This document shows positions 11,478-33,769 of a DNA stretch of 64,000 nt, piece by piece; position 1 is the first letter of the stretch; the number at the start of each line of letters is the position of its first letter. The notes beneath the pieces were generated by a model, which searched no databases, had not been told where the DNA came from, and worked only from the letters and a program-made list of their open reading frames with translations. The stretch covers positions 28,373,297 through 28,437,296 of the forward strand of contig NC_092241.1 in assembly GCF_036320965.1 (NCBI RefSeq). Reading direction: 5' to 3'. Position numbers and translations under genes: made by a program. Source of the stretch: Panulirus ornatus (Eukaryota; Arthropoda; Malacostraca; Decapoda; Palinuridae).

Positions 11478-14400
11478 GTTTCCTCATGATGGCTAATATG
11501 AGCCGTCTAGTTGTAAATGTTGATGGAACATGGTTTTTGTTTTATCGCTTGACGATTAGATTAGGTAAGATTTTACCTCAGCGCTTCGATGTAAAGGAAT
11601 AACCGAACCAGAGTCAAGACCAGCTGTCAAATTTCCCAAGGAGCGCCACAATCCTGGACGCATGTCACCTTGATCAGTGACAACCGTTTGCTTCTCGTTA
11701 ATGACATTCTTCCTTCATGGTGATAAATATCGACTCATGCCAACGGCTGTATCCATTTATGCTCTAGATATCAGTTCTGTCTATAAAGACACACAGGAGT
11801 CTCCTTAGTTACATTTATCTTTTATGATATCAACTGTCACGTCTTATTGATGTCAACGTATGTATTACCACCGATATATCACTTTCATTATCCAGAAAGG
11901 ACCCCGGTAAGGGGTGTTTGTGTTCAGACCCTACCATTCAGGTTGATAAGGGCTATGACGACGCGAGAGGAGTAGCCCATTATCCTGGCTTAAGTGTGGT
12001 CGTGCATGTGCACCGCTGGTCTAACATTCATCCATCACCAGGCAGACACAAAACCTCACGACCGAGGTCAGGTTTCAAATGAGTAGCGAAACCTGATGTG
12101 GCACATGGCTCCCAGTATCAATTTCATCTCAATCATTCCAAGATGAGGATCTGTCGACTTCCACGTATAATCAGTCCTGACGGTCAGTAATTCTTCCTTT
12201 TAAAGTCCCAGAAACCTCTATGCTGATGGCAAGCGGATGGACGGATGGGACTTTAGAGAAGGGAAACCAAAAGGCAAAAATGGAATAGAAACAGTGTCTT
12301 CATAAATGCCAGGTCAGGAGCTGGTGATCAGACGTCAAGAGATGAAATATGAGAACTAATATCGTTAAAAGAGGAAGACGCCGTGAAGATGAAAATGGGG
12401 TGAAGAGGGAAAAGGACAAAAGATAGAACGAGTATGCAGCTCGGGATGAATTAAACAATAGAATATAAAGATGGTAATGATGTAATTAATTCAGCCCCAG
12501 CACTGGACATATCACTCGTGCAGCTTTCGGTTCAAGCATGAACACAAACAGTAATGGATAACTTTTCAGATGCAGTGACTCTCCAAAAACGAATTGCTTT
12601 CATCACAATAACACACGTGAAATCTAAAGTCAAGAACTCCATCCGACTGTACTGATCCTTGCACAGACATTCTCGGATGATGATCATCCTTTCAACAGTT
12701 AACTAAAGAAGGTATCGTTCGTTGTTAACAAGATCACCTACCTTACAATGTGCGTCACCAAGACTTATGATATGATTAGATCAGCTCACAGTAATAAGCC
12801 AGTAGAGGAACTACCTGTGTCATTTTTGTATCAATTTATCTTGCATGTAGATGGTGTGGCTATACTTGAATTAATATTTCTATCACATCTTCATCTTTTG
12901 CAACAGGTGTATTAGTTCATGAATTTGATAGGGGGTTTGAACTTCATCCATTAGGATTCGTGAATCAAGTTTATTCGACGCATTCGATCAGGAGCAATAT
13001 AAATCTCATAAAATTGCTGCGAAAAAGCTAAGAAGTAGATTCAGAGAAGACACATCACTTGTACCTCTTGTAATTCAACAGTTCGTCAGTATACAGGACT
13101 GTAAATAATGACTTACGTTACCTTAGTCCCCGGTTGGCAAAATTCACACAAAATAATCTGGGATAAAACACAACAGCGATGAAAAGTTGAATTAACTATC
13201 GACTTCCACAGCACTTGCCATACATATCGTGATTAAACGTTATATGTTCCATGAATGAAAGAAAAGAAAAAACACAAGCCACAGCCTAAGTACAGCATAG
13301 GAGCGTTATCTGTTCCCAGAATTTAACTAATGAACTGTATACACTGGGTTTTAGACTTACTATTTTATCCTTCATGACGACGTGGAGCAAGGGAGAGGGG
13401 AAGCAGTGCTGCAGCAGATATCTGCTGACATGGGAATGTGGAGAAGAGAAGATGGTCACCAGCATTCGAGAGAGTAGGTTATATTTTCCTCCTTTGTCTC
13501 CTTCTGTAGACCATTCTAAGGCAGCCGTTGTGCGAGTTCTATACGGTATTTGTTCCTCTTTGCTCGGCCATATGAATAATTGCTTTGTCCAAAGCTGTAT
13601 GTATCGGTGTGCTCATGTCTTTCAATTGAAGAAGCATTAGCACAATGAACACCATAGAAATGCACTTTTTACTTAATTTTTGGCAAAGCGCTAAAACAAA
13701 CTTTAATTTATGGCATCCGTTTACAGAGAGTTTTATTTATTCTAGGTATTATCCAGAGGTTCTTGTGGGTGCAATGAGCAGGTAATGATGGCAAATGATG
13801 GAAAACACGAATCGAGTTATCTGAAGTTCATGAAACGCTGGGATCCGATGAGTTCTGCATGGGAAGTGTATGGGAAGGACTAGCGACTACGCGAATATTC
13901 TATCCATTATCCTTAATTCCGTTTCCATTTATGTGGGACGGATCAGGTACAAGCAGCACTCTCTCAGGTCACATTCTAACTTATATCGTCAACTGAAATC
14001 CGGTGTTCTGTGGTATACAAAGCTTTCCACAAAGATGTATGTGCTTTTTCATTCTTCATGTGGTTCACTAAGATGATTCATCAGAGACTAACGTCTCCTT
14101 CCTTATCTACGCCTTTACACACAGATATTATTTCATTGTACAAATCAACTGAGAATGAAAACCAACTGTATCTGCCGAGAGCTTGGGTCTTAAGCGGAAC
14201 ACTCCGGCTGCCCCATGACTGGCTCTATTGATCCGTAGGGTTGCTGGTGGTTGCGACTACCAAGCATTAGCGCTGTAGAAATCCTTTGAATTGATACTCT
14301 TCCTTTATGGAAGCGACAAATTGCGCTAAATGATACTCACATATAATGAGTGGACACGGTGAACATAAGTTTACATAAGCCAATTTTTCTACACCGTCAA

Positions 14401-14781
14401 TTTGAACCGAAAATATATCATCTGCACTTTACCTCCGCACATTTTTTTTTTTTCGCCATTTCACTACCACCTCTCCAAGTCCTAGCTCACAGCTCCAAGA
14501 TTCTTCTATCCTGGAAGGTTACTTTCCTGTCTTTAGCCATCCCTGGCGGCGATGCTCTGCACGCGTCAAGGCCCCGCGGCACACTAGAGGGGAGGACCCA
14601 GCTACAGGGAGGGAGTTTGGACTTGCAGAGGAGGCAAAGTCGTCCGTTATTTTGTATGTGAGCGTTATCAAGAGCAGCCACACGCATGGTCGATGGTCCA
14701 CAACCGGAACTGCTGGAGTGGGGTTGGGGGACAAGCCGAGAGAACAGTGAGGCAGAAGGGTGGGAGGAGGGTGGTACTCAC
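11478..14781. other. AT-rich DNA, nothing recognised
   Basis: More than 3 kb without a supported gene, RNA or repeat. The 14480-14780 part is GC-rich with several CpG sites and borders the candidate exon at 14782. Confidence 0.4.
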
Positions 14782-14874
14782 GCACGGTCAGACGGGGAGA
14801 GAAGCAGGATGAGAGGGAAGAGAGGAAGAGATCAGACAACGGCTGGCGGGCTGGGCGAGGCGATGAAATGACGA
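14782..14874 (-). CDS. candidate small internal exon, Ser/Pro-rich
   Basis: On the minus strand a strong acceptor (CCCTTTTCTCTCAG, ending at 14875) and a consensus donor (CGTGC|GTGAGT, GT at 14781-14780) bracket 93 bases. Only one of the three frames is open, giving about 30 residues rich in Ser, Pro and Leu. The stretch is pyrimidine-rich on this strand, which can produce false acceptors, and the exon may be untranslated. No family is recognised. Confidence 0.24.
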
Positions 14875-15309
14875 CTGAGAGAAAAGGGTGGAAAATCCTG
14901 AATCAAGAGCACTCAAACACAAAGCGACGAAGGTATCATTAAAAGTGAAGGATTAGGGCTGATCTTCTCTTTGTGCGTCACGACCGTTCACGTCACAGCG
15001 GGAAGTGTGTGCAGGTGACCCAGTGTCCTGTTCGAATAATGAGCACACCCGCTCTCATAGATGAGTGACATTAGGTTCTTGAGGAGCGCCATTAGTCAAA
15101 ATTCGACAAAGTTTACGCGAAAGGTTTATGCTTCCCCGAGTATAACCTTTACGAGGTTATACATGGACAGAGGAGTGTCTGAGGTATGGCAGGAAGGGCA
15201 AGTGCCCTGGGCCCCACTTGAAGGGGGGCGCCACTCAACAGGTTTGTTTTTTGATATATGCTACCCGATTGACATTTTTAACGGTTTGGTTTTGAGATGA
15301 AAAAAACAA
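14875..15309. other. unique DNA leading into the satellite
   Basis: No gene supported. GC content falls sharply at about 15300 where the satellite begins after an A-rich AAAAAACAAACAAAC stretch. Confidence 0.4.

Positions 15310-24856
<9,547 letters not shown>

Positions 24857-24946
<90 letters not shown>
24857..24946. repeat. (TA)n microsatellite
   Basis: About 45 TA units separating R1 from a LINE 3' UTR. Confidence 0.97.
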
Positions 24947-24949
<3 letters not shown>

Positions 24950-24950
24950 T

Positions 24951-25315
24951 TATTATCTTTTTTTTCTATTTTGCTTTGTCGCTGTCTCCCGCGTTAGCGA
25001 GGTAGCGCAAGGAAACAGACGAAAGAATGGCCCAACCCGCCACATACACATGTATATACATACACGTCCACACACGCAAATATATATACCTATACATCTC
25101 AATGTACACATATATATACACACACAGACATATACATATATACACATGTACATAATTCATACTGTCTGCCTTTATTTGTTCCCATCGCAACCTTGCCACA
25201 CATGGAATAACAACCCCCTCCCCCCTCATGTGTGCGAGGTAGCGCTAGGAAAAGACACCAAAGGCCCCATTTGTTCACACTCAGTCTCTAGCTGTCATGT
25301 AATAATGCATTGAAA

Positions 25316-25318
<3 letters not shown>
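24951..25318 (-). mobile_element. LINE L 3' UTR fragment, full-length UTR form
   Basis: Read on the minus strand it runs from GCATTATTACATGACAGC through CGCTACCTCGCACACATGA, a TG-rich segment, CATTGAGATGTATAGG and TTCTTTCGTCTGTTTCC to the terminal CGCTACCTCGCTAACGCGGG and an A-rich tail. The same order is seen in the UTR of the 57705-58603 copy. All coding sequence is missing: the 5' side is cut directly at a (TA)n array (25318). This is the most complete example of the long UTR in the window. Confidence 0.75.

Positions 25319-25392
<74 letters not shown>
25319..25392. repeat. (TA)n microsatellite
   Basis: About 37 TA units at the truncation point of a LINE UTR. Confidence 0.97.
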
Positions 25393-25393
<1 letters not shown>

Positions 25394-25539
25394 TCTCTAG
25401 GCCTCGATGTGCTTTAAACAGCATCTCCTCCGTAACCACTCGTTGATTCACGGATCTCCTGATGCTTCACACATCCTTGCGGAATGGAACTACAGCCACT
25501 TACACTCTGGACAGTGAAGAAAGGCTTTCATTTGACTCC

Positions 25540-25705
25540 TAAGTCACTACAGTAATGTGTACATATCTCACACAGAGCATGTACGCATGGCATCTGATGT
25601 TAAACTATTCACCACTGTACCCCAAGAATCGAACCCCGGTCCATCTGTGTGGCAGCCAGAGTCTCTGATTGATGAATTAAGACTCGTTCTTTGGCGCACA
25701 AGTTG
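25540..25705 (-). mobile_element. tRNA-derived SINE relic
   Basis: On the minus strand GGGGTTCGATTCTTGG (about 25622-25637) is a good Pol III box B. It is preceded by CAGAGACTCTGGCTGCCACA, which resembles a tRNA anticodon arm with a GCC (Gly-like) loop. The expected box A at about 40 bases further upstream is degraded (ATTCATCAATCAGAG). The acceptor stem does not pair, so it is not a functional tRNA gene. It differs from the SINE at 49041. Confidence 0.45.
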
Positions 25706-28640
25706 CTATATCCTGTTAGGTTATTTTGACCTCAAATTAGCCATGGTTGCTGCTGGAGACTGACGGAGGGTATATTAGTCTTAACGACCTGACAGCCGTT
25801 ACGTTTTAGTGAACGAGTTTTGTCGTCCTCCAGGCATACTCTGAAGTTTTCTGAACTGTGTCAGTAGGACTGACTACTTTCTATTGAGCATGAAGTGGAC
25901 ATCGAAAGGTTTTACTTGTCCCAGGAAGGTGGCACTCTACCCGTAGCTTAAATGAAACCTGCCTAACCCTGTTGAGATGTTAGCAATACTCATAGCACGT
26001 CAAACCGTGCTAGAACTGTGACCCTACCCATAGTACCCTAAGGACGCCAGGGGATGAGATAGGATTTCTTTGGAGAACTTGACAACAATATTCTTTTACA
26101 TCTTACTGCACAGAGGTCTAATACTTAAGACAATTAGTAAAACCTTGAATGAAACGGGAGTGAGCTAAATACAATCGTCTCTCCGCAACCATCTACGAGG
26201 AGCGGCTCATCACCAAGGCTGCAGTGTACAGAGGAAAAAAAAAAAAAGAGAATAATATCATCTGAGAACACAAAGCACTTGTTTGGGGGTCAACTGTCAC
26301 GCTGATGATGTATGATCTCTCTTTGTTCACGTCTGGCTTGTCTCAAAGGGAACTGAACAGTGATAAATAATAGCAGTGTAAAAATGGACTAATCTGCAAG
26401 TAGCATTTGATAAAAAGAACTTTTATCTGAAGGCAATTTGGGGCAAAATTCTTATCTAAATCCTACAAGGCAAAATCCCCACAAGAGCTTCAGTTCACCT
26501 GCCACGAAAGTTAGGCGAGTCAAGACGTCCTTTGCATGTGATTCACACGAAGGAACTTCGCTGTTCTCGATTTCTGGCTCTTACAGGTGCCGGGAGGTGA
26601 TGGAGCACGTTCTGTTGACCTGAGAACTTCGGAAAAAAAATCATTATCTTGATGCGAGGCGGATTATTAATGCGTTGATTATGATCAGAAAATTACGATA
26701 CTTATTCAAAACATTAATCTAAAAAAAAAAGGAATTGAGACTTTCTTGTTTTGCAATTAGAAAATGGACAACTGAATTATTCTAATGGGAAACGGACTTT
26801 CATATATCATATTCTGCTTTTCTCTGTTCTGATCCTTTCCCACGAATCTTACACAGTTAGCCAGATTTTAGCTTTAGAAAGATGATGATCATAACTATGA
26901 GTTCCTCGACTTATAATCACCAGGCATTCAACCGATGGTTCTGAATACTGCAGCACAACGCAGCATCTATAGTAACCTCAGGTTAGTGGTGACCTCACTG
27001 AGGCGATAGGAGGCACCACAGTGGGTGGAAACCTATCCAGTAGTAAGACATAAATGTCGAGTGGTGGAAGCAACTACCAGTTATCCTACAGTTGAGAACA
27101 CTTGAATCTGGTAATTTCTGTTTAGATCCTTAAGAACTCATAGCTCACTGTGACGATTATAAGAAGTGCACTTTATTAACCTGTAGATGCCAAGATATTA
27201 AGTGGTCTCAAAATATTGACTCAAAGGACCGAAAGGCATGGTCTAGGAGCCCGATTCATCTTGGTGTCTGGCTGTTTCAGTGACCAAGAAAGCGGAAAAC
27301 CAGACTCATGATCCCAAGACACGGAAATATGAGTGATCTCAAAATTTACAGTCATACAGTGCAGGTCTTTATTCAGTTAATATTCACTCAAAATATGATA
27401 GTAAAAGGCTAATGACAATAAACACAATATGACCTACAGGATTTTAGCTTATTCGTTCCAGGGGCAAAAGATCTGTGACCCAGGAGTGAAATGACAGCAC
27501 TTCCTAATGTAACATTAACAAGTGATATATTTCTATAAAGAATTGAAAAATGTATTCAGAAATGAGAGGTGTTCGATGGGCTTCAGTGCTGTCTAATGAG
27601 AACCAGACGTCAGTTATCGAGTGCAGTAAACTATGTCCTTGAGGCACAAGCGTGATGATAGGATCCCAATCCTTCACAGTGATATTTTCAACCTCAGTAT
27701 AGGTCAACGTCACGGGGTAGCTTGTATGTTTTATAGACTATTTGATTCGGAAAATGAGTCAGTTAATAGAGAAACATCATTCCGAATTATACTGTGGCGT
27801 TCTGCCTCTGATGATGATGGTGGAAGATAGAGCAGGACCATTGTCCAGTCCTTATAGTCGGCGTTCTTGATGATCCTCGAAATGTCAAATGTGAAACTCA
27901 AATGTCAGACAGTCATTAAGCTTTAATTTCACTCTCTTAACGGGTACCAAAACAATATTCGTTAGCTAGTGTGTAGGACATCATTCGGCACAGCACCATT
28001 TTCTCTTCCTTCCATAACCTCTACACTTAATCTGTAAAAAGTTAATTTCTTTCTCTTTAACAAAAATCTAATTGATCAAATGTTATTGAACAACTTGGTG
28101 TTAGCTAGAATCATGCATAATCTTCTGGTTGCCACCAACACGTCCACAGTACCACACCTACCACAGCCACCATCACCCAATAACTACTACCAATATACTC
28201 TTTTCCTTCCACATATTTTCTCTCTTTGTCTTTTTATTCAGATTCCTCCATCATTTTCGTTTTCAGCAAAATCCATCCCCTTTACCTCAAGCTTCCACTG
28301 TAGATCATCGTTGTAAGTTTGTTGCACCATCTCCACTTTTACTCTGTCTCTCCTGTTTATTTTAGCCATGTCATTCCCTCTGCACCTTCCCAACATCTTG
28401 TTAAGAAAATTTGAAAGTCACTGGCTCAGCTGTGCTCCGGTGCCACACACGATGGTTCGTAAGAGCCGACACATGAAAAATTAACTGAATTCTTTGCAAA
28501 GTTCTTTTTTTTTTTCTTTTTGGCTGATCTTTTCCTTAGCCATAATACTAACCTGCTGGGAATAAGACGCACGTGTGGAGTAGATAACCAATGCTTGAAA
28601 AATAAGAATAATGAGATCCACAAGGACTAGTTATATACTT
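25706..28640. other. AT-rich DNA, nothing recognised
   Basis: No supported gene, RNA or repeat family in about 2.9 kb. Confidence 0.4.
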
Positions 28641-28641
28641 G

Positions 28642-28929
28642 ATGCTGGAGGGAATGATTTATTCTCCGCTCCAGACGAGTCAAAAACACAAGAGCCTTCG
28701 TGACTTCAAGAGAACAATGAAACAACACCTCCTTTGTGGCCGCTTCAGCGATTCCAAGGTGGACAACCTTCGTAGATCGTCATTTATTACGCGCAAAATA
28801 CTTTTCCTTGAGGTCTTTTTCTGGTGCCTCGTATATATGGATATATTCCAGGCAAAAGGCCTCATAACTGATTATGCTGGAATGAGTCGTAACAGAGGAG
28901 GTGTCCACAACCTGAGCCTGCGGGTGTGA
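28642..28929 (+). pseudogene. 95-codon open frame, possible RT C-terminal relic
   Basis: An ATG-led frame of 95 codons with mixed codon use contains a basic stretch (SLRDFKRTMKQHLL). This loosely resembles the FKxxLKxHLL ending of several non-LTR reverse transcriptases. No WNSLP-type motif precedes it and the rest matches nothing I know. It could equally be a chance open frame or an unidentified small protein. Confidence 0.2.
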
Positions 28930-31170
28930 CTGCAGGGTACAGCTTGTGACCAGGTGTAACGCAAACACTCCTCTCTCTCTCTCTTCAGGATGCTTTGTTT
29001 TTATATCACCAAGTTCCTCGTTACACCAACCTCACCCTCTTAAATTGCATTTATTTTTCCCCTGCGACGACTCAAGAGAATTCTTAAGGAACAACTCGAG
29101 TCATCTTGACCTGGTGACAGGAGAAGATAAGTACACAGTGACGGTCAGGAGGCACAAAACAAAGGCTTTAGGACTGCACAGGGTGGATGGCCTAAAGAAC
29201 AACACTGGCTTCAGGCCTGCATATGTTAGAAGGCCAAGAGCACAATATGTACACGGTTAGGGCCAAGAGACACACAACACTGGATTGAGGTCTGAACAGA
29301 GAAGCAGTTGTTATGCCAAAGCATTATTCAAGATACAAGGCTACGCTTACTGTATGGAATCTAAGTATATTTTTCATACCTCCAAACTTTTCATGCTCCC
29401 TCATTTATCATGCTTTAGGCATCTATCGCTCTCTTTCCTCTATCTTGTTACTTCATAGATAATTTTCCCATCCTCACTTATCTTTTGATTTACATATTCT
29501 CATACGTTTCTCAGGTTCATTACCTCGCAGGTCTGTCGTACTCCATCTCTTGCCCCTCAAGATCTTGCATACTATCTCATACTTTTATCATATCCTCTCA
29601 CAGGACTCTCATTCCCCTCGCTCCTGCTCTAACGTGTCTGTCAGGGTGCACTGAACAATAGCTATCAAGGTGAGGCTTTACCATTATTTCTTCTGATGGG
29701 CAGCAATTACAGGTACTTCATCATGGCTGGATCCTTCAATCAAGAGTTAAGTACATAGAGGCCATTTTGCTCATGAAATTAGCAAAATTAATGATAATCA
29801 GCAGAAGCTGATAAGGTAAAAGCAGCTTATGCACTTCAAGCCTTCACTTATGATGGGTTGGATCAGATTTATACCCGAAAGTATTTAACAATAAAAGCCC
29901 TTCGATAATCGATGATCAGTGGATGATACCAAGCTATGTGCAAGAGAGAGAGAGTGAGAGTTTTGTTTGATACTGAAGATTAATCACTTTCTCTTGTCAG
30001 ACCATGTTATGTTAATAGGTCCTGCTTATCTCCTTAGTGGTATTCCCATGTAATGTCACACATCATGATCACATGTCTTATCATACGACGTAACAGGTCT
30101 TACTCTGGAGTTGAGTCCAGATGCGTTGATCACTGGGCTTGCGTCAAAGATTGTGGTCAGGAGTCATGGAATTTGTTCAGACTTACACTTTATGATCCTG
30201 AGGTTGTACCCACATTTCGACACGTGTAGTGTAGTGCTCGATTCTATAGCCTGCAGTTATTCTGGACTTAACTAAAATGCTTAATTACGTGATGCGTCAT
30301 TATTATCGGCTTGGACGCAAAGGTCATATCCATAAGTTGAGGACAGAGGACGTGTTCATGACCTTTATTTCATGTCATGGTACTCAGGTCGTTTCCACTT
30401 TTTCCAGCTTGCCTGATAGTAACCTAATCAACAGTCAGCTAAAGTGGGTTTGACAGTCATATTTACTAGGTGATGAAGCTACAACTGTACTTTACAGACT
30501 GTCAAGTGGTCGTTATGTAGGCTCAACCATTGGATGCCAGGGGTAACTAGTTAATATGATCTTGTCCAAATTTTGCTCGAAGACAATAAGTAAATTGACA
30601 AAAGATGGAAAAAATAAACACTTGATCCATAGTCAATGCTGTTTCCTGGCTTTTATACAAATAAGATTCTCTTAATTTATACACAGAACAATAATTTCAA
30701 TTATTTTCTTCGTAGAAGCAGTTCTATTTCATAATGCTGACGAAACGAGGTGGGTAAGTTAGAGAGTCCAAATGGCATAGCTATGATTCCGGATATGAGA
30801 ATTCGGTCTAACAACAAAATGAAAACGCTGCAAGCCATGCAGTAGGAGAGTGACTCCGCTTTCCTCTTTATATGAATGCAGAGAACTTGCTTGTGTTGAG
30901 GAACTTTCCAAAAAGCTGTAGATCAATTGGCTTTTGCGAGGAGACTTCCCACTTTGTGTAAGGAATAAGTAATGACTGGTAGTTAATGCACGGGTGGGAG
31001 GATGGTCGAGCCATAGTCGGAAGAGAGAAGAATGGAAAGCATTGTCTTGATCTTTCAAACGTGTTGTCTTTCAGGTCGATCTACAACTGGTTAAGTATAC
31101 CACTTGTGACCATACGATCTCACACTGCGACTTACCCTACTGCAACTGTAGACATCATCACGTTCTCCTC
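28930..31170. other. AT-rich DNA, nothing recognised
   Basis: No supported gene, RNA or repeat in 2.2 kb. Confidence 0.4.
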
Positions 31171-31823
31171 GTTAAGGTCAACAACTATGATCATTCGATA
31201 TTAACGTTAACAACTTTAATCATCAGATATTAACGTTAACAAGAATAGGTATCAGATATTAACGTTAACAACTATGAACATCAGATATTAATGTTAACAA
31301 GAATAATTATTAGATATGAACGTTAACATCTATGAGCATCAGATATCAATGTTAACAAATATAAACATCAGATATAAATGTTAAGTAGTATGGATATCAG
31401 ATATCAATGTTATCAGTTGTCAGTATCATCGCTATTGAACACTAGATATCATTGTTAACGGCTACAAACATCAGATGTTAACGTTAACAACAATGAACAT
31501 CAGATATTAATGTTAACAACATTGAACATCAGATATTAACGTTAACACCAATGAACATCAGATATTAATGTTAACAATTATGAACATCAGATATTAATGT
31601 TAACAACTATGAACATCAGATATTAATGTTAACAACAATGTACATCAGATATTAACGTTAACAACAATGAACATCAGATACTAATGTTAACAACTATGAA
31701 CATCAAATGTTAATGTTAACAACTACGAACATCAGATATTAAGGTTAAAAGCTATGACCATGAGATAATTATGGTAACTACGAACATCTTATATTAATGT
31801 TAACAATTATGAACATCAGATAT
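31171..31823. repeat. 29 bp minisatellite with palindromic GTTAAC core, about 22 units
   Basis: The unit is close to GTTAACAACTATGAAC followed by ATCAGATATTAAT/C, repeating every 29 bases (GTTAAC at 31570 and 31599). The unit junction forms TTAACGTTAA or TTAATGTTAA, a perfect or near-perfect palindrome. Middle units near 31380-31440 are diverged and one is lengthened. It ends at ATCAGATATC (31823). Confidence 0.93.
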
Positions 31824-32448
31824 CTTCATAGGCATCCCCTCAGTAGATGCTGGCTGATACATCAGTGAGGTGATCCTTGCGCTACATACTGCTGACAGAG
31901 ATACGGGGGAAGGGTTGACCCATGCAATACTTTAGTGCTGGCAGATAAGGATAACTGATAAAGATAATTGATAAGTCTGTATCTCAACCATAGTGTACAT
32001 CCTACTGTCTATCTTACTTCTTAGCCGCTACTATTTATGTGTAAATACATACTTGTAATTAAATATCTGTACTGTTAGGGTAAGAATTTTTACACTCCTT
32101 AGGCCTCGATCGCTTGAATATTGTCTATTATTCTACAGTCTTTTAAACTTCTGTATATTGTCGATATTTACCATATACCCTTTCAGTTTCTTTTATTCGT
32201 CCACCGATCATAAGCCATAAAAGTACTTAACTATAGCTTTTTATTAAGCACCTTGCTTAATTTCATGCTATGTCCTGTGGTTGTCTTATCCCTACCTCTT
32301 TCATGGAACTGTTCGCTATCTACACCATCGATCGGGTTTATGAACATAAATGTAGTGATCAAATCATCCCTCACGCTTCTCTCTTCCTTGGTGGGGAAGT
32401 TAAAGGCTTTCCTGAAACTTATCTCTCTTAATTCTGGTACCATCTTTG

Positions 32449-32449
<1 letters not shown>
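31824..32449. other. unique DNA upstream of a candidate secreted-protein exon
   Basis: No gene or repeat recognised apart from the adjacent (GT)n. Confidence 0.4.

Positions 32450-32484
<35 letters not shown>
32450..32484. repeat. (GT)n microsatellite
   Basis: About 17 GT units, ending 27 bases upstream of the ATG at 32512. Confidence 0.95.
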
Positions 32485-32488
<4 letters not shown>

Positions 32489-32511
32489 ATTAACCTCTCT
32501 GGTCAGACACC

Positions 32512-32629
32512 ATGGAACCAACAACCACAATCATGTTGCTCATCCTGACCCTGGTGGCTCAACATACATTAGCTCTGAACTCACTTGATGCTGCGCACTC
32601 GGAGGCATTCTGTACAACTCTCCAACCTG
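32512..32629 (+). CDS. candidate first coding exon of a secreted protein
   Basis: The ATG has a strong context (CACCATGG). It opens 39 codons plus one base and meets a donor-like CAACCTG|GTAACA (GT at 32630). Residues 1-21 form a textbook signal peptide: short polar start, a hydrophobic core (IMLLILTLVA, residues 7-16), and a likely cleavage after Ala21 (THTLA-type boundary). The mature part begins with Asn-Ser-Leu-Asp and has one Cys at residue 34. The product would be secreted or membrane-anchored. Reading past the donor gives a stop six codons later, consistent with an intron. The donor is only moderate (GTAACA). The family is not recognisable from this fragment, and no second exon was identified; the following DNA is (CT)n and LINE sequence. 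Confidence 0.47.
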
Positions 32630-32814
32630 GTAACATTCAAGTTATCTAACGACTATGACAAAATGGTTAGTGATCCTTCCTGAAGATGAAGAGGCATTAG
32701 GAATACATAGAGAGGAGGGTAAAGATCGATCTCACACCCGCTTAACTGTATATCTCTGAAGCGATACAACGAAATTTGTTATAGCTACAGCGGTACCTTG
32801 GTTTTCTATCGTGC

Positions 32815-32945
<131 letters not shown>

Positions 32946-33355
32946 CACAACAAGGTACTTAAAATGTTAGTGCCCCACTACTCCACCACAGCCTCCTGCT
33001 ATTCCACATTAGCGTTAACACAACACGGGGTTCTCATACCTTGATCCTGTTGACCACTCGAGAAACCTGACAAGGAGAAAGACATTCAGATAAGAAATAT
33101 ACAGATCACATACGGTCGCTGACATAGTAGATCTACCACTTTATGACCTACCTGCTCCTCGACTTAGATCTGTCCTGCAGCAAACAATAGCAATATTACA
33201 GATATGGATTTTGGTGAACTTGGCTGTGTGTTAATTAACGACATTTGTTAGACACCGAATTTCAATATCCTTACTAGATTCGTCAAAACAGTGTATCCTG
33301 CCTGTTCAACACAGTCCAAAGATCGAACTACTTTACTAAGAAATTCTACGATATT

Positions 33356-33427
33356 CATTATCATTATCATCTTATAATCATTATTATTATCAATAATATC
33401 ATTATGATGATGATCATCATCATTATA
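33356..33427. repeat. imperfect ATT/ATC trinucleotide repeat
   Basis: ATTATC, ATCATT and GATGATGATCATCATC blocks make an imperfect, partly self-complementary stretch. Confidence 0.7.
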
Positions 33428-33675
33428 CACAATATCACGAACAATATATTTCTTCTATGAATATCACAATAAATATTTAGACAAAACTTTATATTTTTGT
33501 TAAAATTAACATAATATTGAAACCAACATTATATTGTTATTTTCATCGTATTATCATTACGTACAGTACTTCACTAAAGTGTTACTCTACACTGTAGTTT
33601 ATGTATGCCACACTGAAAACGTCTGTTAGTCGTCTGATCGACTAGGAAAAAAAATGTGGTATAAGGAATAAGAAA

Positions 33676-33679
<4 letters not shown>

Positions 33680-33764
<85 letters not shown>
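33680..33764. repeat. (TA)n microsatellite
   Basis: About 42 TA units, joined directly to the truncated 5' end of LINE copy L1. Confidence 0.97.

Positions 33765-33769
<5 letters not shown>

Noticed and set aside
24953..25313. Short frames in TG/CA-rich sequence
   Set aside because: This is the non-coding 3' UTR of LINE L, recognised by comparison with 57718-58110.
28129..28365. Overlapping open frames rich in Pro, Ser and Phe
   Set aside because: They come from a pyrimidine-rich stretch open in two frames at once, a sign of composition rather than coding.
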